Below are positions 37,885-48,900 of a stretch of DNA of 64,000 nucleotides, one piece after another. The position numbers and the translations under genes are program-made. Where the stretch lies: NCBI RefSeq assembly GCF_000001735.4, contig NC_003071.7, forward strand, positions 8,797,151-8,861,150. The letters run 5' to 3'. This DNA is from Arabidopsis thaliana. Lineage: Eukaryota > Streptophyta > Magnoliopsida > Brassicales > Brassicaceae. The notes under the pieces are model-generated. The model had not been told where the DNA came from and ran no database searches. It saw only the letters and a list, made by a program, of their open reading frames with translations. The first letter of the stretch is position 1. Every line of letters begins with the position of its first letter.

Positions 37885-38149
37885 AATGCAGGTGCAGGTT
37901 TCTCATCAAACGGGTAATTTCATATTCAAGAGACCTTTTTCACAAAGTCACATGCTTTTCTCATTAGTTCAGCTTGCTACTATGTGCAATATATTGTTCG
38001 AGGAATATATACGATTTACAAGAATGATTACAGACTTGAGCCAAAAGCCAAAGACAATAATTTTGTACAGAATAGTTGGTGTTGGTTTACTTATACACAG
38101 AAGAATTACTACTTATCAAGTCTTGATATTATTGTGTTGATGATGGGTA

Positions 38150-38560
38150 CTACAAGTTGCGTGAAGCGAGAATCTCTGCTTTGACTCTAGTGATGAACTC
38201 TTCAGCTCTTTCGTCTATTCCCTTCTCCGGAAACAATTCTTCCTTCGGTTTCCATTGCTTTGCTGGAATCCAATTGGACACAGCTACAGGCTCCCTGAAG
38301 AGCTTATCCACATATACAACATCTTTGCGTTTCTTCTTGAACAAACAACCTCTCTTCAGGCGGATGAAAAAAACACGGGAATCTCTGTCTCGAACATTCT
38401 CTCTGGATCGGTGGCTTGAACGAAGGAAATGTTTGTCCGAAGTTGATGCTTTGTACTTGGTGTGGTGTTTGGTTTTGGATCCCCGGAGTTTATGGAAGCT
38501 GGCGGTGAAGCTTTTCCAAGCTCTTTTGGCAGGTAAAAGCCTAATTCTAAGGCAAGACAT
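38150..38560 (-). CDS. DUF761-domain protein
   Basis: Single exon, 136 residues. Very basic N-terminal two thirds (clusters such as RLKRGCLFKKKRK) and the C-terminal DUF761 signature GIDERAEEFITRVKAEI. Plant-specific family with unclear molecular function; members are linked to growth and stress phenotypes. Its 3' end meets that of the STK19-type gene 266 bp away (convergent). A 182-residue frame on the opposite strand (38157-38705) is a shadow. Confidence 0.85.
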   Translation of the reverse strand: MSCLRIRLLPAKRAWKSFTASFHKLRGSKTKHHTKYKASTSDKHFLRSSHRSRENVRDRDSRVFFIRLKRGCLFKKKRKDVVYVDKLFREPVAVSNWIPAKQWKPKEELFPEKGIDERAEEFITRVKAEILASRNL

Positions 38561-38867
38561 GACTCTTAAGATTGTTGAGATTGAGAGAGTGAAGAGAGAT
38601 GAGAAAAAAAATTGGTGGATAAAGCAAAGGCAGATAAGCAGAGGATTATATAGAAGTTTGTTTCAGCTTAATTCGGACGCAAGACAAGACAGAAGCGGCC
38701 AATAATATTCCACTTCTTGCTTAATCTCTACGCTGCTTCCTAAATCCAAATCTCTCTTTATTTTATAATGATTTTGCTTTAAGAAATTTTTTATGTTTTC
38801 ATATATATAAATAGTACATTGCAGAGGAGATTAGAGAGGCTTAGCTTTTATTATAAGGTTAAAAGAT

Positions 38868-41448
38868 TTAAATGAGAGCTTGAACACCATTTCTACACAT
38901 CTCTCTGAGCCTCCAAATGGGATAAATAGCATCTTCCCCTAATTCTGTTGTCTCCACTTGTTGCATTGCCCATTCATGGTACACCGTGTGTATCGTGTCC
39001 TGAATCCAACAACAACAACAAATTCTTTAAGGACTCTGGCATTGCACATATGTTTTGGGGTTTGATTTATGATTTTGATTCACAGTTTCCTTTTTACCTG
39101 CCCACCTTCTTGGATTTCTCCATTCTCGTCACGAACGCAGTAGATTTCTTGCGTTTGGAACTAACATCAAAGATGACAAACCCCATCAGATCCAATTTTT
39201 ACCTAAAGAATAACCTCTGAAGAAAAGATAAAGATCACATTCATTACCTTAGCGATGATTATTGGGGAATCTCCCATCATCTTTGTCACAGAAACTGAGA
39301 CTTCAGATATATGCAGAAGCTGAGAACATCAAAATGAAGCAACTTACTCAGGGATTTACATGACTTGATCCCTTGGGAGAACCAAGAACGAAAACCTTAC
39401 CTTGTTATCGAAAAGGACACCATGAGTTTGGTAAGCTGTGCGCTCTGCCGTGCACCGTTCAATCACTTCCTTGCTGCAATACTTCTTCAAGGTCTCAACA
39501 TCTCCCTGCAAAGAGTTAGTTAGAAGCAGCATAAACGAGAATGGGAGGAGATGATCTATTTCAAAACCTAAGATTCACCTCACTGTATGCATTCAAGACT
39601 GGTTTGATGACTTCCTCAATTTCTGCAGCAAAGTCTGGCAAGGAGAACGATCTAACCATGAAAGACATAAGAATATTATTACCAAGATGCACATCTTCAA
39701 AACCAATACTAAGCATCTATACAACTTACGGGTCTCGGCTGCGTATCTCTTTGTAAGTTGATGCAGAATCTGTTTCCTTCAAGAACTTCTCATTCATGCT
39801 GCCAAAACAAAAGAATGCACATGTTAGGAAGCAGAAGTAAAGTTAAATTTAAGGGAAGATAGTAAGAGAGAAGTTAGAGCATACTCCTGAATCTTGTGAA
39901 CAATTGGATTATCACTGGTTTCCCATATTTCCCTCACATCTTCTGCAATCTGCATAAAGAAGTATCAGCAAAAAGAGTAATGCAAGGTAAGATGATTGAA
40001 CAAAATGAGTAAAGAGAAGGTGTTCGTTACCTCTTGGCTCTTGTTGACAACAGGCTCACTCATTCCGCTTAGACGTTTAAATACAGGAGAACCTTGCATC
40101 TATACCGAAAAATACTCAACAAAGGACTTTAAAACATGGCATAAGTGGAAGAGACAGAGAGGGCTACTTACCTTTTCTCTAAAGGATTCCCACTTTTGTT
40201 GCAACTTAGACTGTTTTGTTTGCGTAACCACCATCTCTGTTCTCATACTTCTCTCACCGGTGAATGGCGGGGGAGGTGTATGTTCCAGGAACTTTTTTCT
40301 AGATGGGTTCCCACGTAACTCATCCTTCACAATGTCAAGTGCTTGCTTTACTATATCAAAGGGTTTGGCTTCCTTCAGCCTGTAAAACACCTCGGATACC
40401 TTTGGTGAAGAAAGACTTGACTTGAATTTTGCAAAAAATGTATGTAGTTCCTCCGTAGAACCTGATTGCTGTTTTTCTCCTTGAGAGGCTCTTGTGCCTG
40501 ATGAACTCGCTGACTCTGCATTCTCCTCCTTCCCGAGCTTGAATGACTCCTTGACCTCTTCACTGGCTGCTGAGAGCTTGTCTTTCACACTTGAAGAGAC
40601 CTGCACCGTCAAAGCTGTTTTGTAAGGGACGATTGTTAGCCTTTTACAATGTACAATTTTGGCTACTCATACACATAAACACTGACTTCTAATTCACTAA
40701 AGCAATTTCATCAGTAAACTATTTTGTTACCAAAACTAAAAGAGAAGAAAGCATATTCTTAACATAGGAAGCATCAAATCTACGAAACAAGCGAAGACAG
40801 ATAGCGTGCCAATTCGAGGCTCGTGAACAAGAACCATACCTTTTTGGCCGCAGATTCAGCCTCAGTCCACACACCATCAGCTTGCTTGTAAAGCTTTTCA
40901 GTCGTTTGTTTCGTTCTGCAATAGCCAATTCATTCATAAGCTTCCATTGACATACAAGTGTATAACTCTTAAGTAAATTCAAATTACAAATGTTTAACTT
41001 ACCTCACTTTCAGGTCCTCTGTTACACCTTTAAACTCTTCTGTTCTTTCCTTGAGCTCCTTTACTGTTCTTTCAAATTCAGGATTGCTGCAACATCAACC
41101 ATGTTAACAAAAATTGAACTAAGAACATCAACCACTGATTACAAATTTCATATGCCTCACATACATAACAAATACACATTACCTATGAGCTTCTCCTCTA
41201 ATATTCTTCGAGAACTCGGTGAAAACGCTGAACCGGCGATGACTCGTATACCCAATAGCAGGAAGAAACTCTGATCTTGCGTTTGCTCTCTAAATCAAAC
41301 ACAGAGTTACTAAATCAATCATCCTAATCACAAAAACTAGTTAGAAGAAAAAGAACAAAATATTCACCAGAACTCGTTGGTGGAATAGTTGACGTAAAAG
41401 AGGCTGCTTTGTGATCAGTAAATCTCGAATTATCTTTCTAATCGCCAT
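38868..41448 (-). CDS. TIM44-1: mitochondrial import inner membrane subunit TIM44
   Basis: Peripheral matrix-side subunit that anchors mtHsp70 to the TIM23 channel. About thirteen exons. N-terminus [22 protein letters not shown] is an amphipathic presequence. Then a charged coiled-coil ([34 protein letters not shown]), a middle part with [17 protein letters not shown] and [16 protein letters not shown], and the C-terminal Tim44 domain ([60 protein letters not shown]) ending in WRLREMC. The order and length match plant TIM44. I chose 41448; an in-frame ATG 35 codons upstream (41553) would put a hydrophobic stretch ahead of the presequence. Confidence 0.93.
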
Positions 41449-41890
41449 TAGAACAACCTTCTTCGTAGTGAATTGTACAAACAAGATTTGAAGAAACAGA
41501 GCAGCAAAAGCCCTAAGAATCGGTCCTCGAGAATGATTAAGATACAAAAACATATTTCTGGTTATATTGTTTGGAAGAAAATGGAAAGTTCAAAAAAATT
41601 ACTTGACAAACAAACAAAAGAAGAGGGGATTAGATTCGAATCTGTACCATATTTTAAAGATTTGTTTGGAAAGTCGGATATACATATCCTGAGTCGGGTT
41701 AATAAGTAAATAGAGAGTATATAAGAAGAGTCGTTCCCAAACACTACAAAGCGCTCAAGGTCTGTGTTTAATTTGGGCCTTTCGGAGGCCCATAATCTAG
41801 TAGCAAACTGATCGGAATCAAACTTTGGTTACACGACAAAAAGCTTAAATTCAAAACCTAAAGACGACAAAAGTAACTGTCTCAGTGTTT

Positions 41891-42445
41891 TTAGTCACAA
41901 GCAACGTTAGCGACGGCGAAATGTTCGGCTTGCCGGCGAGCCGCCGACTCCGAAACCATGGCTTGGATCAGCATCGTCTTCACTTCCCATGGTGCATAAG
42001 AGAAACTTTTTCTCGCGTAAGAGTTGATCAGAGCTGCGATCCCCTGTTTCAGCAATGCACCGTACGCGTTCCCTTCTTCGTCATTCCTAGCCGTTGATTC
42101 CACTAGCGTTAGATCAGATCTCCACCGTTCTTTTGCTACCATCACTCCGAATATTTTCTCCACGGTTGATCTCTCAGGTACCATCCTCGGCCATGCTTCC
42201 CTCTGGCTGCTCCAATACCTGCTCAAAAACACCACCAACGAGTTGAGATATGACTCAGCTAAAGATTTTTGTAAAGAAAATGAAATTCAAGATTGATTGA
42301 TTTACTGCGGCGTGCATCGTCCTCTGTGTCTGGTGTAGATGAAACCAGGCCTCGTCGCCGATGAATCTCCGGCAAAGAAGCAGAGGAGGAAGAAGGTGAC
42401 CAGAACGAGTCGACTCGGAGAACAAAGTGTGTCCATGATATGCAT
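41891..42445 (-). CDS. secreted plant-specific protein, PDF1-like C-terminal region
   Basis: Two exons: 42306-42445 and 41891-42218; 155 residues. Exon 1 encodes a signal peptide (LVLVTFFLL-CFFAGDSSA) and a short basic linker ending RCTP. Exon 2 has QYWSSQREAWPRMVPERSTV, NAYGALLKQGIAALINSYAR and PWEVKTMLIQAMVSESAA, ending HFAVANVACD. The order YW...W...ALxxxGxAALxNS...V...A..QA..F.LAN resembles the C-terminal domain of protodermal factor 1 proteins, but without their proline-rich repeats; this link is by eye. Likely apoplastic. A second ATG (MDTL) three codons in is an equally good start. Confidence 0.75.
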
Positions 42446-43512
42446 ATGGTTAAAACAGCATTAATTAATCAGCCCTTGGTCTTGGGACTCTTGGGTCTTC
42501 ATTAAATCGCTATCAAGAATCTGAGTTTGCTTGAGTTATCGGTCTCCTCTAGTTGCCTATTGCTATTACCTCGGAAAAAGAGACATACTTTGACGCTTTT
42601 ACCCTTAGAATTCAAATTAACGTGATCTTTTTGTCAAAGTGGATAGAGTGAATATAATTATTAGGGGGATATAAACGTCATTTTTGAAACGCACATGAGT
42701 TTGTCTGAATCTGCTGCTAAATACGTATTCTTTTTATTATTTTTGCTGCATGTCATCGTCAGTCCTCACGTGAGCTACGCACGGCGCACCATGTGCCCAC
42801 AAGGCCACAAGAGGTCCGAACGATTTTAATCCTAAACCAGTACAACGCTATTTTGTATTAAGAAAGTCACATAATTTTAACAGATTAGTTTCGTCAGTCG
42901 ATTATGATTCCAACTTTGTTAATTTTTCATGTTTTTAATGGGCCTTTTCTTATAGTCATGCCCTACGAGGATTTTTCCAGTTCCAGCCCAAATTTTGCCC
43001 ATGCCAATGTCATGTAGAGCAGTTTCGTTGTTATAATATATATGACCCCCACGTTGCCTATCAATGCCAGACTATATTCGACTATATACACGTATCCACA
43101 TCATTTTAAATACAGAAAAATGTAAAGATATTCATGAACCATGACCAGCTAACATTTTCAAGTTGTTTTTGTTGTTGTGTAATCTAACTGGTGAACCATG
43201 AGTTTGTATACTATATACGATATATATTGCCCTACAAATCTCTTATGATCTTATCGGATGTGGGATACAATTCTATATATATATATACATTTTGTCAACC
43301 TTCTTATAGTATTGTTTTGCATTTCTTAATTATAAACATTATCGTAAAATGTAGACTAAGTTGTTAAAAACAATGGATCAACTTCTTTTGCAAGTCACGC
43401 ATACATGTCGTCTTAAATCTCTCCTTAAAATCTTTCTATATAATACCTAAAGGGTTAGCTCTAGCACAAGCACACACAGAGAGATAGAGAAAAATATAAC
43501 AAATTTTAAGCC
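42446..43512. other. spacer between divergent genes (PDF1-like and FLA6)
   Basis: AT-rich with TA microsatellite near 43274-43286. The last 80 bp hold the FLA6 TATA-like TATATAATACC (43437-43447) and an AGAGAGATAGAG leader. No gene seen. Confidence 0.5.
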
Positions 43513-44256
43513 ATGTCCTCGTCACTATTCTCTTATGTTGTCCTCTTAATCTTCCTTTTCACCATCCCATACATTCAAAGCCAGCCCACTGCTCCAGCTC
43601 CAACCACTGAAAAAAGTCCCATCAATCTCACAGCGATTCTTGAAGCTGGTCACCAATTTACCACATTAATACAACTCCTCAACACAACTCAAGTCGGGTT
43701 TCAGGTAAGTGTACAACTCAATAGCTCTGACCAAGGGATGACTATATTTGCCCCAACAGATAACGCATTCAACAAGCTTAAACCCGGAACCCTAAACAGT
43801 CTGACATATCAACAACAAATCCAGCTCATGCTCTACCATATCATTCCAAAATACTACTCTCTAAGCGATCTTCTCTTAGCAAGTAATCCCGTTAGAACTC
43901 AGGCTACGGGACAAGACGGAGGTGTTTTTGGGTTAAATTTCACAGGACAAGCACAAAGCAACCAAGTGAATGTTTCCACCGGTGTTGTTGAGACTCGGAT
44001 CAATAATGCATTAAGGCAACAGTTTCCTCTAGCAGTTTACGTGGTGGACAGTGTGTTGTTGCCGGAGGAGTTATTCGGAACAAAGACCACTCCCACCGGA
44101 GCTCCTGCCCCGAAATCCTCAACTTCATCGTCTGATGCCGATTCTCCAGCTGCTGATGATGAGCACAAATCTGCCGGATCAAGCGTGAAGAGGACAAGTC
44201 TAGGGATTGTTGTTAGCTTTGCATTGTTTTGTTGCTCGGTTATATATATTGCTTGA
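43513..44256 (+). CDS. FLA6: fasciclin-like arabinogalactan protein
   Basis: Intronless, 247 residues. Signal peptide of about 24 residues ending near IQSQP. One fasciclin domain, with H1 motif [12 protein letters not shown], the central [12 protein letters not shown] and the H2-side [12 protein letters not shown] glycomodules flank it (PTAPAPTT and [20 protein letters not shown]), and a C-terminal hydrophobic tail ([17 protein letters not shown]) is a GPI-anchor signal. One fasciclin domain with two AGP stretches and a GPI anchor is group A of plant FLAs. Acts at the cell surface or wall. Recognised as FLA6 (At2g20520). Confidence 0.92.
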   Translation: MSSSLFSYVVLLIFLFTIPYIQSQPTAPAPTTEKSPINLTAILEAGHQFTTLIQLLNTTQVGFQVSVQLNSSDQGMTIFAPTDNAFNKLKPGTLNSLTYQQQIQLMLYHIIPKYYSLSDLLLASNPVRTQATGQDGGVFGLNFTGQAQSNQVNVSTGVVETRINNALRQQFPLAVYVVDSVLLPEELFGTKTTPTGAPAPKSSTSSSDADSPAADDEHKSAGSSVKRTSLGIVVSFALFCCSVIYIA

Positions 44257-45149
44257 ACCTTTAACTAAAAGCGAGGGAAACGTTCCCGAAAAACAAACAT
44301 TTATTTGCATGATTGATTTGATTCATCTATGCCTTGATATTTCTTTTTTGAAATTTCCTTTATAAAAATACATGTATTATTTTTTTGAATTTAAATACAT
44401 GTATTATTAAATGATGACCAATTTTGAACCAAAGTAAGTTATCAACAAAATAACCACATCATCTATATCTCACTTTATATAAGTTAAGAAATTTCATTTA
44501 GGTTTAGTAGTAAATCATCAAGAAGTTTAGAGCCTTTGCAGTTTGCAACAAAATATGGGTTTGAAAGTTACATTTTTGAAAAGTGATAATAATTAATCTA
44601 CTATCTATTAATCAAAATGAGAATTATTTCTTTTGTATAGAAAGTAAGGAAATGTCAAATATGGCCGTTTATATATTAAGAAAAATAAATAAAAATCGTT
44701 TACTAAAAAAAAAATATATTAAGAAAAATAAATAAATTAGTGAATTCACTAATGGGCCTGAATACAAATTTTGGGCCCAAAGATCTCTAGTAACAGAAAA
44801 TGCGTGATCGACCAAAGCGTCAACAAAATCCTGATTTCTGAGCTTTAAACCCTAACCCCTCTCTTCTCTCTTCTCCACGCCATTTCCAGAATTTTCAGGT
44901 ACTTCCTCTCGCCATTTTCATTATAGATCGAATTCTTAGTTTAAGCGAGTAAAGCTTCAGATTCTTCGGCTTCAATTTTGTGATCTAAGTTTTTGTTTCG
45001 TTTCAGCTAATTTGCAGATTATCTTTGTCTCTTTTTCGTTGATCCAAGTTTTCCTTGGGTCTAATCTACAAACGCATTTCGTTTCTCTATTTATCTGTTT
45101 CTGCCTTGGATTTTGATTGGGTTCCAAATTTGCAGGTGTTCGTGAAAAG
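44257..45149. other. FLA6 3' region and PHB6 promoter/leader
   Basis: Site II motifs AATGGGCCTG (about 44752) and TTGGGCCCAA (about 44772), then the telobox AAACCCTAA at 44847-44855, then a 5' UTR with a probable intron (donor GGTACT near 44899, acceptor TTGCAG before 45136). This suits a growth-linked mitochondrial gene. Confidence 0.65.
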
Positions 45150-46637
45150 ATGAATTTTAAGAATGTCAAAGTTCCCAAAGGTCCTGGTGGTGGTGTTATA
45201 GCTGCGGTGGTTATTGGGGGGCTCAGTCTTTACGGTGCTACGCACACTCTCTACAATGTCGATGGAGGTCATCGAGCCATTGTCTTTAACCGGCTTGTTG
45301 GTATCAAAGACAAGGTTAGTCCCTGCAAAAATTGGTTTCTTCTGAATCTGTATATTGACAATGAATCTTGTGGTTGTGACATCTAGCTGAAGTTAGGTTA
45401 GGCTTAGCATTACTAGTGAATCTTATGTTTGCGGCATATAGCTCACGTTAGGTTAGGCTTACCGTTAGTAGTGAATCTTGTGTTTGCCGCATCTAGCTTA
45501 AGTAAACAAGGTTGATTTCTTAGTCTAGTTTTGATAGTCGTTTACAAAAGTCATCTTGATGCGCCATTAATAGTATATCTTTGCTTGCTTGATTATGTAG
45601 GTCTACCCTGAGGGTACTCACCTTATGATTCCATGGTTCGAAAGGCCAATCATCTATGACGTTCGTGCAAAGCCTTATCTAGTTGAGAGCACATCTGGGA
45701 GCCGTGATCTCCAGATGGTATTCCGCTTCATTTCATCACTTCTAATACTAATGGGTATAATCAGGTCGTGTGGTTTTGTCGTGTGAACTACATGATAAGC
45801 TTATGTTGTGTGGTATTTAAACATTCAGGTTAAGATTGGGCTTCGGGTTCTCACCCGTCCTATGGCTGACCAATTACCAGAGGTATACCGGTCCCTTGGT
45901 GAGAATTACCGCGAGAGAGTCTTGCCTTCTATCATCCACGAGACCTTGAAAGCTGTGGTTGCTCAGTACAACGCAAGCCAACTTATTACTCAGAGAGAGG
46001 TTAGCCAACTGGCTGTAAATACATTTTATTGATTCCTCTTCAATGGTAAATTGATGTCCCTTTTAATGGATATATGTTTTTTTGGTGTTTTTCAAGTCGG
46101 TGAGTAGAGAAATCAGGAAAATCCTAACTCTAAGAGCCGCAAACTTCCACATTGCACTGGATGATGTGTCCATCACAGGCTTGACATTCGGAAAGGAGTT
46201 CACGGCAGCCATAGAAGGAAAGCAGGTCGCTGCTCAAGAGGCCGAACGGGCTAAGTTCATTGTCGAGAAAGCTGAACAGGACAAGAGAAGTGCTGTTATC
46301 CGCGCCGAGGTGTGAAAAGTGTTTCTCTCTTTTCTAGCATTTTAAAAACCGGAGATTGTGTTAAAGCTTGCTTTTTTTTTTCTTTTTTGTTGTGAACTAT
46401 TTTAAAGCTTGCTAACTGATGTTTCTGCATGGGTTTATGTAGGGAGAAGCCAAGAGTGCTCAGCTCATTGGTCAAGCAATCGCAAACAACCAAGCGTTCT
46501 TAACACTGAGGAAGATCGAAGCAGCTAGAGAGATCGCACAGACCATCTCTAGGTCGGCGAACAAGGTTTACTTGAGCTCTAACGATCTGTTGCTTAACCT
46601 ACAGGCTATGGACCTTGATGTGAAGCCGAAGAAGTAG
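45150..46637 (+). CDS. PHB6: prohibitin, type II
   Basis: Subunit of the ring-shaped prohibitin complex of the mitochondrial inner membrane. Five coding exons, 286 residues. N-terminal glycine-rich membrane anchor ([18 protein letters not shown]), then the SPFH/PHB domain: [85 protein letters not shown]-terminal coiled-coil follows ([18 protein letters not shown]), ending LDVKPKK. The NH2-terminal anchor and tail place it in the type II (PHB2-like) group; recognised as PHB6 (At2g20530). Intron 1 contains three tandem 55-bp units. Confidence 0.95.
45361..45505 (+). repeat. intronic tandem repeat, about 2.6 units of 55 bp
   Basis: In PHB6 intron 1. Each unit runs GTGAATCTTGTG-type ... CATCTAGCT ... 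GTTAGGTTAGGCTTA ... TTAGTA. Units begin near 45361, 45416 and 45472; the last is cut short. Clear by eye, several substitutions between units. Confidence 0.9.
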
Positions 46638-47009
46638 AGAATGATATGATTAAACCACACCAGAGCTCTTCTTCCATAATCGTATTTTCAATTCACGGAT
46701 TCTTAGACCAAAAGCTATGAGTTCTATCTTGTGAATTTCAGACACTATCGTGCGTTTGTAGTCTTTCTTTTGTGAGATCAAGAAGAAAAGAAAAGATTTA
46801 TGTTTTTACAAGTTGTTTACATTTGGTAATAATGATGTTCACAAAGCTGGAAAATAGGCTGTGAAAAAGATCAAACAAATGGGCCTGAAAATGAGAATTG
46901 GGCTTTTGGCCTAAGTTTGGTGAACCCCGAGAGACACACATCTGGGTTTAACGACGTTAGGTCGGAGCCAATTTGATTCCACCACCACGAGCTTCCTAAT
47001 CTAGCTTTA
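46638..47009. other. spacer between PHB6 and MEF21
   Basis: PHB6 3' UTR, then GGGCCTGAAAATGAGAATTGGGC site II motifs (about 46882-46905) in the MEF21 promoter. Nothing else. Confidence 0.5.
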
Positions 47010-48614
47010 ATGGCGTTTCATGGAATCAGAGAAGTTGAAAACTATTTTATACCTTTTCTACAGCGAGTCAAAAGCCGCAATGAATGGAAGAAGATCAATG
47101 CCTCCATCATCATACATGGATTATCACAAAGCAGCTTCATGGTCACTAAAATGGTGGATTTTTGTGATAAGATTGAAGATATGGATTATGCAACTCGTCT
47201 TTTTAACCAAGTATCGAATCCTAATGTCTTCTTATACAATTCTATAATTCGTGCTTATACTCACAATTCATTGTACTGCGATGTGATCAGAATCTACAAG
47301 CAACTGCTCAGGAAGAGCTTTGAGTTACCAGATCGGTTCACTTTCCCGTTTATGTTTAAATCTTGTGCGAGTCTTGGATCATGTTATTTAGGGAAGCAAG
47401 TTCATGGTCATCTCTGCAAATTCGGGCCTAGGTTCCATGTTGTGACTGAGAATGCATTGATTGATATGTACATGAAGTTTGATGATCTTGTTGATGCACA
47501 TAAAGTGTTTGATGAAATGTATGAGAGAGATGTTATATCTTGGAATAGTTTGCTTTCTGGATATGCAAGGCTTGGGCAGATGAAGAAAGCAAAAGGCTTG
47601 TTTCATTTGATGCTAGATAAAACTATTGTATCTTGGACTGCGATGATCTCTGGGTATACTGGGATTGGTTGTTATGTAGAGGCTATGGATTTCTTCCGTG
47701 AAATGCAGTTAGCTGGTATTGAGCCTGATGAGATCAGTCTCATTTCTGTTTTACCGTCGTGTGCGCAGCTCGGATCTCTAGAGCTTGGGAAATGGATCCA
47801 TCTATATGCAGAGAGAAGAGGGTTTCTGAAACAAACTGGTGTTTGCAATGCTCTTATTGAAATGTACTCGAAATGTGGTGTGATTAGTCAAGCTATCCAA
47901 TTGTTTGGCCAAATGGAAGGGAAAGATGTTATATCATGGAGTACGATGATCTCTGGGTATGCATATCACGGGAACGCTCACGGAGCAATCGAAACATTCA
48001 ATGAAATGCAGAGAGCGAAGGTGAAGCCTAACGGGATCACATTTCTTGGTCTTTTATCAGCTTGTTCACATGTTGGTATGTGGCAAGAAGGGTTGAGGTA
48101 TTTTGATATGATGAGACAAGATTATCAAATAGAACCTAAGATCGAACACTATGGCTGTTTGATTGATGTTTTGGCAAGAGCAGGAAAACTAGAACGAGCT
48201 GTTGAAATAACAAAGACAATGCCGATGAAACCCGACTCGAAGATATGGGGTTCATTGTTGAGCTCTTGCAGAACACCAGGCAATCTTGATGTTGCTCTGG
48301 TTGCAATGGATCATCTTGTGGAGCTAGAGCCGGAGGATATGGGAAATTATGTTTTGCTTGCCAATATTTACGCAGATTTGGGAAAATGGGAGGATGTTTC
48401 GAGATTGAGAAAGATGATAAGGAACGAAAATATGAAGAAAACGCCAGGTGGTAGTTTGATAGAAGTGAACAACATTGTTCAGGAATTCGTTTCAGGAGAT
48501 AACAGTAAACCTTTTTGGACTGAGATATCTATAGTGCTGCAGTTGTTTACTTCACATCAAGATCAGGATGTGATTACAAACAACAATGCTCTTGCATTTA
48601 TAGGCATAGTTTAG
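47010..48614 (+). CDS. MEF21: PLS-class PPR protein with E domain, mitochondrial RNA editing factor
   Basis: Intronless, 534 residues. About ten PPR motifs, visible as repeated phrases such as NVFLYNSIIRAYTHN, DVISWNSLLSGYARLG, TIVSWTAMISGYTGIG, DVISWSTMISGYAYHG and VKPNGITFLGLLSACSHVG, in the P-L-S alternation of editing factors. It ends with an E region (SKIWGSLLSSCRTPGNLDVA, NYVLLANIYADLGKWEDVSRLRKMI, GGSLIEV) and has no DYW domain, so it would need a DYW partner in trans. Such proteins bind one or a few C-to-U editing sites; MEF21 (At2g20540) is reported for mitochondrial cox3. Start is the first ATG. A decayed partial copy lies at 50297-51026. Confidence 0.93.
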   Translation: MAFHGIREVENYFIPFLQRVKSRNEWKKINASIIIHGLSQSSFMVTKMVDFCDKIEDMDYATRLFNQVSNPNVFLYNSIIRAYTHNSLYCDVIRIYKQLLRKSFELPDRFTFPFMFKSCASLGSCYLGKQVHGHLCKFGPRFHVVTENALIDMYMKFDDLVDAHKVFDEMYERDVISWNSLLSGYARLGQMKKAKGLFHLMLDKTIVSWTAMISGYTGIGCYVEAMDFFREMQLAGIEPDEISLISVLPSCAQLGSLELGKWIHLYAERRGFLKQTGVCNALIEMYSKCGVISQAIQLFGQMEGKDVISWSTMISGYAYHGNAHGAIETFNEMQRAKVKPNGITFLGLLSACSHVGMWQEGLRYFDMMRQDYQIEPKIEHYGCLIDVLARAGKLERAVEITKTMPMKPDSKIWGSLLSSCRTPGNLDVALVAMDHLVELEPEDMGNYVLLANIYADLGKWEDVSRLRKMIRNENMKKTPGGSLIEVNNIVQEFVSGDNSKPFWTEISIVLQLFTSHQDQDVITNNNALAFIGIV

Positions 48615-48663
48615 AAGCGTTTGGATTATAGAAGAAGTAGCAAACTTATTAGGCGTCTTCAAT

Positions 48664-48810
48664 CATACATATGTTACAAATCGATCAGAAATATACAACA
48701 GTATTTAATTATACATACGTTACAAATCGATCATAAAGGTCACAACAGTACTCATTCATACATATGCTACAAATCGATCAGAAAGGCCACAACAGTATTT
48801 AATCACAATA
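48664..48810 (+). repeat. three tandem units of about 48 bp in the MEF21 3' flank
   Basis: Each unit holds TACATATGTTACAAATCGATCA (or close) then CACAACAGTATTTAAT. The matching place beside the PPR pseudogene (about 51070-51120) has only one unit, so the expansion came after the segmental duplication. Confidence 0.9.
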
Positions 48811-48900
48811 TATAGGAGCTTTGATACTTCCTCTCGTATTCTACATTGTTTTGTCTGGACTGGGCTGATTTTAACTGGACTGGGCTGATTTTAACTCCAT

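Noticed and set aside
38157-38705. 182-residue frame antisense to the DUF761 gene
   Set aside because: The minus-strand frame carries the DUF761 signature; this one shows no domain.
41449-41553. 35-codon upstream extension of TIM44
   Set aside because: It would put a hydrophobic stretch before a good presequence; the internal ATG fits the family.
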